DNA from: Acidimicrobiales bacterium
GTDB taxonomy: Bacteria; Actinomycetota; Acidimicrobiia; Acidimicrobiales; Aldehydirespiratoraceae
Length of the DNA: 64,000 nt
Assembly: GCA_022425325.1 (NCBI GenBank)
Contig: JAKMFW010000032.1
Location: forward strand, 1-64,000
Reading direction: 5' to 3'
Positions 1-9,380 of this stretch are shown in pieces (position 1 is the first letter of the stretch; each line of letters begins with the position of its first letter). The position numbers were made by a program, and so were the translations under genes. The notes below the pieces were generated by a model. It did not search any database. It was not told the origin of the DNA and saw nothing but the letters and a program-made list of their open reading frames with translations.

Positions 1-1
1 C

Positions 2-559
2 GAGATCCGACTCGTCGAACCGGCGGAGGAGTCCGAGATCACGACTGCCGGCACGGTCGGTGAACTGCGCTTCCGGGGTGTGACCGTGTTCGACGGCTAT
101 CTCCCCGCCCCGGCCGGGACCGAGACCACGTCGGAGGACGACGTGTTCGACGCCGACGGCTGGTACCGCACCGGCGACCTGTTCGAGTACGCCGGCGCCG
201 ACAACCCGCCCCGCCTGTTGCGTTTCGTCGACCGGGCGAAGGACATCATCATCCGGGGTGGCATGAACATCAGTGCGGCCGAACTCGAGGCGTTGATCGC
301 CGACCATCCCGCCATCGTGGAGTGCGCAGCGGTCGGCTTCCCCGATCGGGATCTCGGCGAGAAGGTCGGGGTGTTCGCAGTAGCGGCGCCCGATGCCGAT
401 CCACCGTCGCTTTCGGACGTGACCGCTCACCTGCGCGAGCGTGAGATCGCCAGCTACAAGCTGCCCGAACGACTTGAACTGATCGACGCCCTTCCCCGCA
501 ACCCGGTGGGCAAGGTCGTCAAACCTGCATTGCGTGAACGCTGGAGCCGCCAACCATGA
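2..559 (+). CDS. Acyl-CoA synthetase / AMP-dependent ligase, C-terminal part (5' truncated by window edge)
   Basis: About 185 residues are visible; the start lies before the window, and the frame is open from base 2. This is the C-terminal part of an ANL-superfamily ligase, which activates a carboxylic acid through an acyl-AMP and transfers it to CoA. Recognisable motifs are the hinge-region WYRTGDL, then DRAKDIIIRGGMNISAAELE, and near the end GKVVKPALRERW, whose Lys matches the conserved adenylation lysine. The stop overlaps the next gene's ATG by 4 nt (ATGA), so ligase, thiolase and hydratase probably form one fatty- or aromatic-acid degradation operon. The substrate cannot be read from this fragment. 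Confidence 0.9.
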   Translation, partial: EIRLVEPAEESEITTAGTVGELRFRGVTVFDGYLPAPAGTETTSEDDVFDADGWYRTGDLFEYAGADNPPRLLRFVDRAKDIIIRGGMNISAAELEALIADHPAIVECAAVGFPDRDLGEKVGVFAVAAPDADPPSLSDVTAHLREREIASYKLPERLELIDALPRNPVGKVVKPALRERWSRQP

Positions 560-1767
560 CCAACATCCTCGGAGTCCATCAGACCGACTTCGCCAACAAT
601 CTGGCCAAGACCGACGGCGATATCGCCGACCTCACCGCCGAGGTCGTGGCAGCGACCTTGGCCGATGCAGGGATCGGGGCCGACGCCGTCGAGAGCATCC
701 ATGTCGGCAATGCCTTCGGGCAGCTCTACACCGGTCAGGGGCACCTCGGTGCCATGCCTGCGACCGTCGAGCCGGCGCTGTGGGGCGTGCCTGCGATGCG
801 GCACGAGGCCGCGTGTGCGTCGTCGTCGATGGCCGTGTTGGCCGGCATGGCCGAGATCGAAGCCGGCCGCTACGACTGTGTGCTGGTGCTCGGGATCGAG
901 CAGGAGAAGACTATGCCGGGCGGTCCGGCAGCGGCGGTGCAGACGGCGGCGGCGTGGGTCGGGCACGAGACCGAGGGCATCGAGTTCTTCTGGCCGTACG
1001 CGTTCGAACGGGTGGCGGGTGAATACGACCGTCGCTACGGCATCGACGAACAGCATCTGCGGGCCATCGGTGAACTGAACCTGCGCAACGCGAAGGACAA
1101 CCCCAACGCCCAGACCCGGGCATGGGCGTTGACGCCGGAGTCGTTCCAGGCCGACGACGAAGCCAACCCGATCGTGGAGGGTCGCCTTCGCCGCAACGAC
1201 GTCACCCAGATCACCGACGGGGCGGCCGGCGTCGTGCTGGTGAGCGACCGCTGGCTCGCCGAGCACGGACGCAGCGCCCGCTCGGTCATCGGCGGGTGGG
1301 GCCACACGACCGTCGGCCTGCCGATCGATCAGAAATTCGAGCGGAGCAGCGACAGCGACTATGTGATGCCGCACGTGCGGCGGGCGATCACCGACGCGTT
1401 CGATCGGGCCGGGATCGGCGGTACCGACCAACTCGACGCCATCGAGACCCACGATTGCATGACCCCGTCGGAGTACATGGCGATCGATCACTTCGGCATC
1501 ACGGCACCGGGCGAGTCGTGGAAGGCGATCGAGGAGGGCCGACTCGAGCGCGATGGCGACATGCCCGTCAACCCGAGCGGCGGTCTGATCGGCGGCGGCC
1601 ATCCGGTCGGCGCGACCGGCGCACGCATGCTCGTCGACGCCACCAAACAAGTGAGTGGCACGGCCGGCGACTATCAGGTCGACGGCGCCGAACGAGTCGC
1701 CACCCTCAACATCGGCGGCTCGACCGCCACCACCGCATGCTTCGTGGTGGAAGCGGCCGACCGGTGA
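556..1767 (+). CDS. Thiolase family protein (SCP-x-like acetyl-CoA acetyltransferase)
   Basis: This 403-residue thiolase would cleave a 3-ketoacyl-CoA with CoA, or run the reverse condensation. The nucleophilic Cys is residue 87 in EAACASSS. The C-terminal GGGHPVGATGARM motif supplies the catalytic His. The last conserved motif reads LNIGGST, so the second Cys of classical CxG thiolases is not in its usual place, as in SCP-x-type thiolases. The ATG overlaps the ligase stop and its own stop overlaps the next gene's GTG (GTGA), so translation is probably coupled across all three genes. The exact substrate is unknown. Confidence 0.9.
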   Translation: MTNILGVHQTDFANNLAKTDGDIADLTAEVVAATLADAGIGADAVESIHVGNAFGQLYTGQGHLGAMPATVEPALWGVPAMRHEAACASSSMAVLAGMAEIEAGRYDCVLVLGIEQEKTMPGGPAAAVQTAAAWVGHETEGIEFFWPYAFERVAGEYDRRYGIDEQHLRAIGELNLRNAKDNPNAQTRAWALTPESFQADDEANPIVEGRLRRNDVTQITDGAAGVVLVSDRWLAEHGRSARSVIGGWGHTTVGLPIDQKFERSSDSDYVMPHVRRAITDAFDRAGIGGTDQLDAIETHDCMTPSEYMAIDHFGITAPGESWKAIEEGRLERDGDMPVNPSGGLIGGGHPVGATGARMLVDATKQVSGTAGDYQVDGAERVATLNIGGSTATTACFVVEAADR

Positions 1768-2651
1768 GCGACTTCGAGCACATCCTTCTCGACCTGCCCG
1801 GTCCCGACGACCACGGCATCGCAACACTCACGCTCAACCGACCCGAGGCCATGAACGCGTTCACCAACGTCATGGTGCGCGAGATGGTCGCCGCGTTCGA
1901 TATCACCGACGCCGACGACACCGTTCGCTCTGTCATCGTCACCGGCGCCGGGCGAGCGTTCTGTGCCGGGGCCGATCTGAGCGGCGGCGCCGATACCTTC
2001 AACGCCTCCCGGCAACCCGACCGGGTCGCCAGGGACAACACCACTCGCGTGCCCCGCGACGGTGGCGGTCGGGTCACCACCCGCATCTTCGAATCACGCA
2101 AGCCCGTGATCGGGGCGATCAATGGTCACGCCGTCGGCGTCGGCATCACGATGACCCTGCCGATGGACATCCGCATGGCGTCGACCGGCGCCAAGATCGG
2201 TTTCGTGTTCGCCAAGCGCGGCATCGTGCCCGAAGCGGCGTCGAGTTGGTTCCTTCCCCGCCTCGTCGGCATCAGTCAGGCGCTGGAGTGGACGTACTCC
2301 GGCAAGGTGTTCATGGCCGAGGAAGCCCATCGGGCCGGCCTGATTCGAAGCCTTCATGAACCGGAGGATCTCCTCCCTGCGGCCCGTGAACTGGCCGCCT
2401 CGTTCGCGGACGGCACGTCGGCGGTCTCCGTCGCCACCACCCGGCAGATGCTGTGGCGCATGCTCGGCGCCGATCATCCAATGGAGGCCCACAAGGTCGA
2501 CAGCCGCATGATCGATGAGCTCGGTCGGGGCGTCGACGCGGCCGAGGGGGTCATGAGCTTTCTCGAGAAGCGCGATGCAGCGTTCCCGGGCAAGCCCTCC
2601 ACCGACATGCCGCCGTCGGTTCCCTGGTGGGACGAGCGCCCGTTCGAGTAG
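1764..2651 (+). CDS. Enoyl-CoA hydratase/isomerase family protein
   Basis: The product is a 295-residue crotonase-fold protein that hydrates 2-enoyl-CoA, or carries out a related reaction, in beta-oxidation. The GTG at 1764 overlaps the thiolase stop. The frame is open further upstream, but that stretch lies inside the thiolase gene and looks random. Oxyanion-hole segments are visible in AGRAFCAGADLSGG and INGHAVGVGITMTLP. A catalytic-type Glu is present in RGIVPEAASSWFLPR. The gene ends directly against the convergent gene at 2652 with no spacer, leaving no room for a private terminator. Confidence 0.9.
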   Translation: MSDFEHILLDLPGPDDHGIATLTLNRPEAMNAFTNVMVREMVAAFDITDADDTVRSVIVTGAGRAFCAGADLSGGADTFNASRQPDRVARDNTTRVPRDGGGRVTTRIFESRKPVIGAINGHAVGVGITMTLPMDIRMASTGAKIGFVFAKRGIVPEAASSWFLPRLVGISQALEWTYSGKVFMAEEAHRAGLIRSLHEPEDLLPAARELAASFADGTSAVSVATTRQMLWRMLGADHPMEAHKVDSRMIDELGRGVDAAEGVMSFLEKRDAAFPGKPSTDMPPSVPWWDERPFE

Positions 2652-3305
2652 CTACTCGGCGTCGAGGCCGTCCACGACCCGCATGGCGTCCATCGTCGAC
2701 GGGCCCACTCCGTCTGGTCCCGGCACTTCGATGATCGGGTCGTCGACGTCGTCGAACTCGAGTCGCAGGGCCTTCGACATCGTGGCGTGCATGTCGTAGG
2801 TGCAGACGATGTAGGTGAGCTCGAGGATCTCCTCCTCGGAGAGTTCACCTCGGAGCGCGTCGAACACCTCATCGGGAACCCGTCCGCCCTGCAGCACCAG
2901 CGCGTCGGTGTAGGCGAGCACGGCTCGCTCGGTGGCCGAGAAGACGTCGGCGACGGCCCAGGCTCGGATCGCCTGGATCTTCTCCTCGGGCAGCCCGACC
3001 TCTCGACATGCCTTCACATGCTGGGAGTAGACGAACCGGGAGCCGCGAGCCCAGCCGGTGCGCGTCTGCCCCAACTCCCGCAACTGCGGATCGAGCAGCC
3101 GGTTGCCCGAGCGATAGAAGCCGAACCCGCCGACGATGTGGTCGAACAGGTCCGGCACCAGGGCCGTGACCGTCCACCAGTCGCCGGGTGATCCGGTCGC
3201 CGTGCCAGGCTCGTCGACGGGGTCGCGTTCCCCGAACAACATGCCGTAGAGGGTCTGGGCGAGCTCGTGAGCATCGGCGGTGTGGACCTGTCGGAGTCGA
3301 GGCAT
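2652..3305 (-). CDS. Carboxymuconolactone decarboxylase / AhpD-like family protein
   Basis: The product has 217 residues and an AhpD-like all-helical fold. It contains the family segments RFVYSQHVKACREVGLPEEK and ERAVLAYTDALV. The CxxC pair that makes AhpD a peroxidase is absent: the segment after the first helix reads VYSQH, with an isolated Cys further on. It may therefore resemble non-redox CMD proteins, and the biochemical role is unknown. The ATG at 3305 is chosen because an upstream in-frame ATG at 3368 would run into the divergent desaturase gene. It is convergent with the enoyl-CoA hydratase. Confidence 0.75.
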   Translation of the reverse strand: MPRLRQVHTADAHELAQTLYGMLFGERDPVDEPGTATGSPGDWWTVTALVPDLFDHIVGGFGFYRSGNRLLDPQLRELGQTRTGWARGSRFVYSQHVKACREVGLPEEKIQAIRAWAVADVFSATERAVLAYTDALVLQGGRVPDEVFDALRGELSEEEILELTYIVCTYDMHATMSKALRLEFDDVDDPIIEVPGPDGVGPSTMDAMRVVDGLDAE

Positions 3306-3354
3306 ACACCGTAAGGTAGGCCAAGCGATCGTGGCGAGTCTCGGGGAGTCTGCG

Positions 3355-4281
3355 ATGACCGACATCAACCATCAGGTGCGGATGGAACGGCGCGACGAAC
3401 GTCGGCTCGTGGCGCCGTACCGCGACGGCATCGCCTGGCGCCTTCTCGCCACGTTTGCGGCCTTCACCGTCGCATGGGTCACCATCCTGGTCGCCGGGTT
3501 CGTCGGGGCCGTCCCGCTGTGGCTTGGCGGCATCCTAAGCTTCGTCGTCGCGACGACCTTCTACATGCCGATGCACGAGGCGGCCCACGGCAATGTGTGG
3601 GGTGACACGATGAAGGGCCGCTGGGTCGAGGATCTTGTCGGCATGCTCTCGGCGATTCCGGTGGGCTTCTCGTTCAAGGGGCACCGCATCAGCCATATGC
3701 GGCACCACGCCTTCACCAATGACCCGCAGAAGGATCCCGACTTCTTCGCCCAAGGCCCGCTCCGCGACCTGCCGATCAAGCTCTACGGTGCGGTTCTGGC
3801 CCGGACCCTGTTGCCGCTGTTTGCCTTCGTGCCCGCATCCCAGGTGCTGCTGCCCCGCGCGATCCGGGAGAATCAGGCCGAACGGGTTCCGCAGGACGAG
3901 CGCTCCACGTTCCGTTACTGGTTGATCTCGACCATCGTGCTGATCGCGGCCTTCGTCGTCGGCGTGGGCGTCGAGGCGCTGGTGCTGTGGTTCATCCCCA
4001 CCAGGTTGGTGGTGTGTTGGCTGGGCCTCATCTTCGCCTGGTATCCGCACCACCCAGCCGAGGGGCAGGTCGGCCGCTATGTCGACACTCGCGTTGCGGT
4101 GTTCCCCGGCTCACGGCTGGTCATCCGGGGCCACGACTACCACGCACTGCACCACCTCTTCCCGCGTGTTGTGCACTACAAGCTGCCGAAACTGTGGCAA
4201 GAGATCGGCCCACAGATGACCGTCAAGGGCGTCCGCACCGAAGGCCGGGCGCTCGGCGCCACTCAACCGATCACCTGGTAG
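3355..4281 (+). CDS. Fatty acid desaturase / carotenoid hydroxylase-type membrane di-iron protein
   Basis: This 308-residue integral membrane protein has all three histidine boxes of the membrane di-iron desaturase/hydroxylase family: HEAAHGN, HRISHMRHH and HALHH. Hydrophobic helices lie between them, near residues 25-75 and 180-220. The family inserts a double bond or hydroxyl group into acyl or terpenoid chains using O2 and an electron donor. The ATG at 3355 starts MTDINHQ; upstream in-frame codons fall in the divergent promoter region. The substrate cannot be told from sequence. Confidence 0.85.
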   Translation: MTDINHQVRMERRDERRLVAPYRDGIAWRLLATFAAFTVAWVTILVAGFVGAVPLWLGGILSFVVATTFYMPMHEAAHGNVWGDTMKGRWVEDLVGMLSAIPVGFSFKGHRISHMRHHAFTNDPQKDPDFFAQGPLRDLPIKLYGAVLARTLLPLFAFVPASQVLLPRAIRENQAERVPQDERSTFRYWLISTIVLIAAFVVGVGVEALVLWFIPTRLVVCWLGLIFAWYPHHPAEGQVGRYVDTRVAVFPGSRLVIRGHDYHALHHLFPRVVHYKLPKLWQEIGPQMTVKGVRTEGRALGATQPITW

Positions 4282-4296
4282 CGACCCGCCGAGGCG

Positions 4297-5808
4297 TTAA
4301 TCGACGAGATGGGCGGCGGCACCTCGGGCCGCGCCTTGCCGCACGTTGACGATCTTGACGGCAACATCGTTCTCGTAGTCGCCGATCTCCTCGACAATGC
4401 GGCGCAGCGCCGCCGCTGCTGAGAAGTCCATGCGTCCGACGCCGGCGAGGTCGAGCACAACGGTGTCGAGATCGTGCTCATCGGCGATCGCTGCTCGGAT
4501 CAGCCGCTCGACACTCGGGATCGTGGCAAACCACAGCACCCCCTCCGGGGCAACCGTGAGGGTGTTGCCCTCCCGGACACTCGGGGTCGTGACGGACAAC
4601 TCGCGGTAGAGATGGGCGAGCAGCGCAAGCCCGACACCGACCATCACACCACGTTCGACCCGTGGGGCCGACGCCAGGGTGGCCGCCAGCGTGCCGACGC
4701 CGACGAGTGCCTGCACCCGATTGGCTCGCAGTAGCGCCCAGAGATCATCGAGGCGGATCAGCTTGGCGACGGCACCGACCACGATCGCACCGAGGACCGC
4801 GTTGGGAAGCGTTTCGAGCAGCGGCGTGAGCGGAAGAGCCAAGAGCACGAAGGCACCGGTGATGGCGCCGGCCCACGCACTGGTGGCCCCCGCCAGCTTG
4901 TTGAGCGAGCTGCGGCTGAACGAACCGCCGACCGGGAACGCACCCGAGACCGCAGCGGCGAGGTTGGCGACACCCTGGCTCACCATCTCACGGTTGGCGT
5001 CCCAACGCTCACGGCCCTGAGCAGCGAACGTCCGAGCGATCGACGACGGTTCGGCGAACCCGACGAGGGCGATGACGAGCGCTGGAAGTGCGAGATCGCC
5101 GGCACGATCCCATGGGAAGTCGAACGTCAGCGAGACGAAGCCGCCATCGAGTTCGCCGACGGTCGAGCCGTCGTAGTCGACTGACCCGGAGACGATGACG
5201 CCGACCACTACGGCGACGAGTACGCCGGGGAACAGGGTGTGGAGTCGGCGACCGCCGAACATCAGCACGAGGGTCATCGCCGCAAAGCCGATCGCAGGCC
5301 ACTGCCACTCCCCTGGGGACGTGAGCGCCTGGAGGGCATCGGCCAGAACACCATCGCCATCGGTCGACACGTCGAAGACCTTCGGTAGCTGGCTCGACAG
5401 AATCAAGATCGCGGCGGCGGTGGTGAAGCCGGTCAGCACCGGTTCGGACAGGAGGTACGCCACGCCGCCCAGACGCAGGAGGCCGAGCAGGATCCGGAAC
5501 ACACCCACCAACAAGGCGAGCAGGGCGGCGAGGGTGATGTACTCGGTCGATCCCGGGGTGGACAGCGGCTCAAGCGCACCGAAAGCTAGGAGGGCGGTGA
5601 GGGCAACCGGGCCGGTCTGCAGGTAGCGCGAGGAGACGAACAGCGCGGCGAGGATCGGCGGCAGCGCCGACGCGAAGAGGCCGTATTGGGGCGGCATCCC
5701 GGCGATCTCGGCATAGGCCAGGGACTGCGGAAGAGCGACGAGCGCGACCGAGATGCCCGCCACCAGGTCCCCGGTGGACGGCTTCGGCATGGTGGTCAAG
5801 CCCGACAT
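4297..5808 (-). CDS. SulP family inorganic anion transporter with STAS domain
   Basis: The 503-residue protein has the SulP layout. An N-terminal signature (GISVALVALPQSLAYAEIAG) leads into roughly ten or more membrane helices. A cytoplasmic STAS domain covers about the last 100 residues, with the regulatory-type segment DLAGVGRMDFSAAAALR. SulP proteins carry sulfate, bicarbonate or other anions; the substrate is not decided by the sequence. The start at 5808 lies 26 bases from the divergent malonyl-CoA decarboxylase start at 5835, so the two share a very short promoter region. Confidence 0.92.
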   Translation of the reverse strand: MSGLTTMPKPSTGDLVAGISVALVALPQSLAYAEIAGMPPQYGLFASALPPILAALFVSSRYLQTGPVALTALLAFGALEPLSTPGSTEYITLAALLALLVGVFRILLGLLRLGGVAYLLSEPVLTGFTTAAAILILSSQLPKVFDVSTDGDGVLADALQALTSPGEWQWPAIGFAAMTLVLMFGGRRLHTLFPGVLVAVVVGVIVSGSVDYDGSTVGELDGGFVSLTFDFPWDRAGDLALPALVIALVGFAEPSSIARTFAAQGRERWDANREMVSQGVANLAAAVSGAFPVGGSFSRSSLNKLAGATSAWAGAITGAFVLLALPLTPLLETLPNAVLGAIVVGAVAKLIRLDDLWALLRANRVQALVGVGTLAATLASAPRVERGVMVGVGLALLAHLYRELSVTTPSVREGNTLTVAPEGVLWFATIPSVERLIRAAIADEHDLDTVVLDLAGVGRMDFSAAAALRRIVEEIGDYENDVAVKIVNVRQGAARGAAAHLVD

Positions 5809-5834
5809 CGGTCTTTAGCGTAGAGGATGCGGCG

Positions 5835-7088
5835 ATGGGCCAACGGCTAACTTTCTCTTACACTGCCGATGTGACCTCGTCCGCCAACCCCGAGCTGGTC
5901 GTTCTCCAGGAGACGTGTCGGGCCCTTACCCGCCTTCGCGACGAGGCCGCCGCGCGCAGCCTCGCCGAACTGGTCGTGCGGCGCTACGCGAACCTCACCC
6001 GCGCCCGCGACGACGAGGCGAAACGGTCGTTCTTCGACTTTCTCGTCCGAGCGTTCGCCCCCGACCCGACTGCCGTGGCCGCCGCGATCGACGCGTACCG
6101 ACGCGCCCCCGACGCCACAACCGCTCACGACCTCTGGGCAGCGTCGGAGGCTCCCCGCCTCGACCTCTTCCGTTCAATCAACCTGGCCGACGACGGCATC
6201 CACACCCTGCTCACGATGCGGGCCGACGCGCTCCGACTGCGCGACGGCACCATCGCCCCCGCCGAACGCGACCTCGCCTATCTGCTGTCGTCGTGGTTCA
6301 ACCGGGGATTCCTCGAACTGCGGGCGATCGACTGGCAGACACCGGCCGAGACGCTCGAGAAGCTGATCGAGTACGAAGCGGTCCACGAGATCCGGGGGTG
6401 GGACGATCTCCGACGGCGACTCGAGCACGACCGCCGTTGCTACGGCTTCTTCCATCCGAGCCTGCCGGCCGAACCCCTGATCTTCGTCGAGATCGCACTC
6501 GTCCACGGCTTGGCCACCCACATCGAGGCGGTCATCGACGCGCCCGTGCCGAACGAGGACCTCACCGACCCCGAAGGCGCTCACCCGGCGGACACGGCGA
6601 TCTTCTACTCGATCACCAACTGCCAAACCGGCTTGCGAGGCATCCCGCTCGGCGACTTCTTGCTGAAGCAGGTCACCGACGAACTGCAACGCACGGTGCC
6701 GAGCCTTCGCCAGTTCTCGACCCTGTCCCCCGTCCCGGGACTGCGCCGGTGGGTCGACGACGAAGGGAGGCACGTCGACTCGAGCGCCGACGGCCTCCGA
6801 CGACTCACCGCCGAGTACCTGCTGCACGCCAAACGCGGCGACGAGCCCCGGGATTCGGTCGCCCGATTCCACCTGCGCAACGGCGCTCGACTCGAGCAGA
6901 TCAATGTCGGTGGCGATCCATCACCCAAGGGCGAGGCCGAGTCGTTCGGCGTCTTGGTCAACTATCTCTACGACCCCGACCAACTCGCCGAAAACCACGA
7001 GGCGTACATCAACGAGTTCCGGGTCGCCCACGCCCCTGCCGTCGGAGCCCTGCTCGACGACGAACGTCCGAACCCGACCGACAGCTGA
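5835..7088 (+). CDS. Malonyl-CoA decarboxylase
   Basis: The 417-residue protein matches malonyl-CoA decarboxylase, which converts malonyl-CoA to acetyl-CoA and CO2. Conserved C-terminal catalytic-domain stretches include YGFFHPSLPAEPLIFVEIAL, AIFYSITNCQTGLRGIPLG, QFSTLSPVPGLRRW and RFHLRNGARLEQIN. An N-terminal helical region of about 150 residues precedes them, giving a normal family length. The start could be the ATG at 5835 or the in-frame GTG at 5871; the ATG is kept. The gene may serve malonate use or fatty-acid balance; no malonyl-CoA synthetase is nearby. Confidence 0.92.
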   Translation: MGQRLTFSYTADVTSSANPELVVLQETCRALTRLRDEAAARSLAELVVRRYANLTRARDDEAKRSFFDFLVRAFAPDPTAVAAAIDAYRRAPDATTAHDLWAASEAPRLDLFRSINLADDGIHTLLTMRADALRLRDGTIAPAERDLAYLLSSWFNRGFLELRAIDWQTPAETLEKLIEYEAVHEIRGWDDLRRRLEHDRRCYGFFHPSLPAEPLIFVEIALVHGLATHIEAVIDAPVPNEDLTDPEGAHPADTAIFYSITNCQTGLRGIPLGDFLLKQVTDELQRTVPSLRQFSTLSPVPGLRRWVDDEGRHVDSSADGLRRLTAEYLLHAKRGDEPRDSVARFHLRNGARLEQINVGGDPSPKGEAESFGVLVNYLYDPDQLAENHEAYINEFRVAHAPAVGALLDDERPNPTDS

Positions 7089-7127
7089 GCAAACCGTCGG
7101 GCAGCGGCGGCCGCTACGGTCGTGGGC

Positions 7128-8120
7128 ATGGCGACCCTCGTCCGTCCACCCAAGGCCCCGATCGTGCTCGACCAGGTGGTCGACGATCCCGACGCGATCC
7201 GGCGGATGGCTCGCGACAACGGACCGTACTGGCAGCCCGGCCGCACGATCGCCTCCTCGAAAGCGGCCGTCGATGTTGCCGACAACGACGGCGATGACGA
7301 CGACACCGACTTCACCAACGCCATGGTCGGCCCGACCTTCCGCGGGCAGTGGGCCTTCGGCGAGCCGCAGGTCGATGGCGCCGAGGCGCTGCTCCACCAC
7401 GAGGGTTTCCACGACGCTGCCCGGCGAATGTACGGCTGGGACGTGATCGTCCCCGAACAGGTCTACGTCAACCTCACGACACCGATCGGACGCCAGGGAT
7501 TCAGCCACACCGACATCCCCGAGTTCCGGGGTGTCGATCGCCGCAACGCGCCGGCCTGGCTGCTCACCGCAATGGGGGTCAGTCGCCTGTTCGAGGCGGA
7601 ACGCATCCATATCGTCACGGCAGTGGCCTGGTTCTACCAGGGCGAAGCGGGTGGCTTCCGCTACTGGCCCGAGGGAGTCGACGGGCCCTCGATCCTGCAC
7701 GACGACACCTGGAACACGGCGATCGTCGGCGACAACGACTTCATGCCGCATGAGGTGCAGCGGGTCGGGCCGAAGGGTTCGATGAAGCCGGGCGGCATGA
7801 CCCTCTCGTCCGAACTCGACTACGACGGCGCCGACTGGCACATCACCGATCGGGGCTCCGTGCTCGCGACCTACCCCGACGATGCCGTCCGCCTCTCGCT
7901 TTCGTGGAAAGCGAAGCTCTACCGCGACGACGCCGAGCGAGCCGACGCCGACGCAGGTATCGGCCTCACCATCTACGATGCCATCGAAGGACTGCGGATC
8001 GACCTTGCCACCGGCGAACAGCCCGAGGAGCTCTCGGCTGACACGATCGAATCCCAGGATCTGCAGGCCCAGTTGATGCGTCGCTACTCGGCCTACGCAA
8101 TCAGTGCCCCGCCGACCTAG
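7128..8120 (+). CDS. Uncharacterised protein with HxD...H motif (possible non-heme iron oxygenase)
   Basis: I do not recognise this 330-residue protein as a named family. Its centre contains GFSHTDIPEFRG (His127, Asp129), and about 80 residues later DNDFMPHEVQRVGP (His208). This arrangement resembles the facial triad of double-stranded beta-helix Fe(II)/2-oxoglutarate enzymes, but the assignment is tentative. An Asp-rich stretch lies near residues 52-61. ATG 7128 is preferred over a GTG two codons upstream. It follows malonyl-CoA decarboxylase by 39 bases and its stop overlaps that of the convergent MFS gene by 4 nt. Confidence 0.6.
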   Translation: MATLVRPPKAPIVLDQVVDDPDAIRRMARDNGPYWQPGRTIASSKAAVDVADNDGDDDDTDFTNAMVGPTFRGQWAFGEPQVDGAEALLHHEGFHDAARRMYGWDVIVPEQVYVNLTTPIGRQGFSHTDIPEFRGVDRRNAPAWLLTAMGVSRLFEAERIHIVTAVAWFYQGEAGGFRYWPEGVDGPSILHDDTWNTAIVGDNDFMPHEVQRVGPKGSMKPGGMTLSSELDYDGADWHITDRGSVLATYPDDAVRLSLSWKAKLYRDDAERADADAGIGLTIYDAIEGLRIDLATGEQPEELSADTIESQDLQAQLMRRYSAYAISAPPT

Positions 8121-9277
8121 GCGAACTCTTCGCGCACGGCGTAAGTGATCGCCGCGCCGATCGCCATGCACGTGGCGACCACGACCCACATCCACGAATA
8201 CCCGAACTCGTCGATCGTCCAGCCGGTCACGAGCGGGCCGAGGAACACGCCGAGGTAGATCCCCATCTGGGTCACCCCGCTGGCGGCGCCCGCTGCGTCG
8301 CCATTGGCCCGCATGATCCCGAAATTCGTGAAGACCGGCCACGACCAACCGGCGCCGAACGCAAGGAAGGTGACGACGACGTGCAGCGCCGTGATCCGGG
8401 GAGCGAGACCCAGCATCCCAAAGGCGCCGACGCCGGCCATGAGTGCCGCCATGGAGTACGGGAGCGCCCGCATGGCGTCCATCCGGAGCCCCCAGAACAG
8501 ACGGACGCCGACACCGAACGCAGCGCCGATGCTCAGGAGCCAGCCCGACATGCCCTCACCGAGTCCGGCATCGACGCCGGATGCGACGAGCCATGAGGTG
8601 AGGCCGCCGGCCGAGAACGAAAGGAAGGCGCCACCGATCATCGACCAGAAGAGCGCTCGCCGGGTCGACACCGGTCTCGCCGTGCGGAGGGTCTCGACCC
8701 CACCCGGTTCGATCACGCGAAGGACGAGAACGAGGGCAGCACCAGCGATACCGACCCCGAGAACGAACGCCGAGCGCCAGCCGAGCGTGAGTGCGAGGAG
8801 CGGCACCGTTGCGCCACTGATCATCGCCGCGGTTGGCATGCCGGATTGCTTGAGCGCGATCGCGAGGCCCAGCCGCGGAAGACGTGCCCGGGTGAGGGCC
8901 AGATTCACGGCCGTCTGGTTCGCGGCATTGACCACGCCACACACGGCGAGCAGCGCGACGATCACACCGAACGATTCGCCGATCGCAGCAATCAACCCCT
9001 GAGCGACCATGGTCGTGAGGAGGCATCCGATCAGCTGTCGACGCGGCCCCACGCGTTGGACCAGTCGACCACCCAGGATCGAGGCGAAGGTCGCTGCGAG
9101 GAAGTAGGTGCCCATCGCCCACCCGTAGGTGGCGGCGCTGACATCGAACTCGTCACGCACCTGCACGGTGACCGCACCGATCAGAAAGCCGGGGTACACG
9201 CAGCCGACGGTTGCCACGACGGTCGTGACGACGATCAGACGGTTCGAGATGTCGGCGGTTCGGTCGGTGTCGGTCAC
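8117..9277 (-). CDS. MFS transporter
   Basis: The product is a 386-residue major facilitator with about 12 hydrophobic helices. The loop GGRLVQRVGPRRQLIG fits the MFS signature between helices 2 and 3, and QTAVNLALTRARLPRLGLA is typical of the inner half. The GTG at 9277 gives VTDTDRTADISNR before the first helix. The frame is open further upstream to 9511, but that part is Arg-rich, lacks membrane character and overlaps the divergent gene at 9381. The substrate is unknown. Confidence 0.82.
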   Translation of the reverse strand: MTDTDRTADISNRLIVVTTVVATVGCVYPGFLIGAVTVQVRDEFDVSAATYGWAMGTYFLAATFASILGGRLVQRVGPRRQLIGCLLTTMVAQGLIAAIGESFGVIVALLAVCGVVNAANQTAVNLALTRARLPRLGLAIALKQSGMPTAAMISGATVPLLALTLGWRSAFVLGVGIAGAALVLVLRVIEPGGVETLRTARPVSTRRALFWSMIGGAFLSFSAGGLTSWLVASGVDAGLGEGMSGWLLSIGAAFGVGVRLFWGLRMDAMRALPYSMAALMAGVGAFGMLGLAPRITALHVVVTFLAFGAGWSWPVFTNFGIMRANGDAAGAASGVTQMGIYLGVFLGPLVTGWTIDEFGYSWMWVVVATCMAIGAAITYAVREEFA

Positions 9278-9380
9278 GGTCGGCAAGATCCTCGCCGACG
9301 AGGATCGCAGCAATCGACCCCAACCGCACCGACGGGCTCTCCCGTGCGCTCGTGGACGTCGAACACCGTCACGCACCACA

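Noticed and set aside
454..1827. Long open frame antisense to the thiolase gene
   Set aside because: Arg/Asp/His-rich composition with no family motif; the plus strand has clear thiolase and crotonase motifs.
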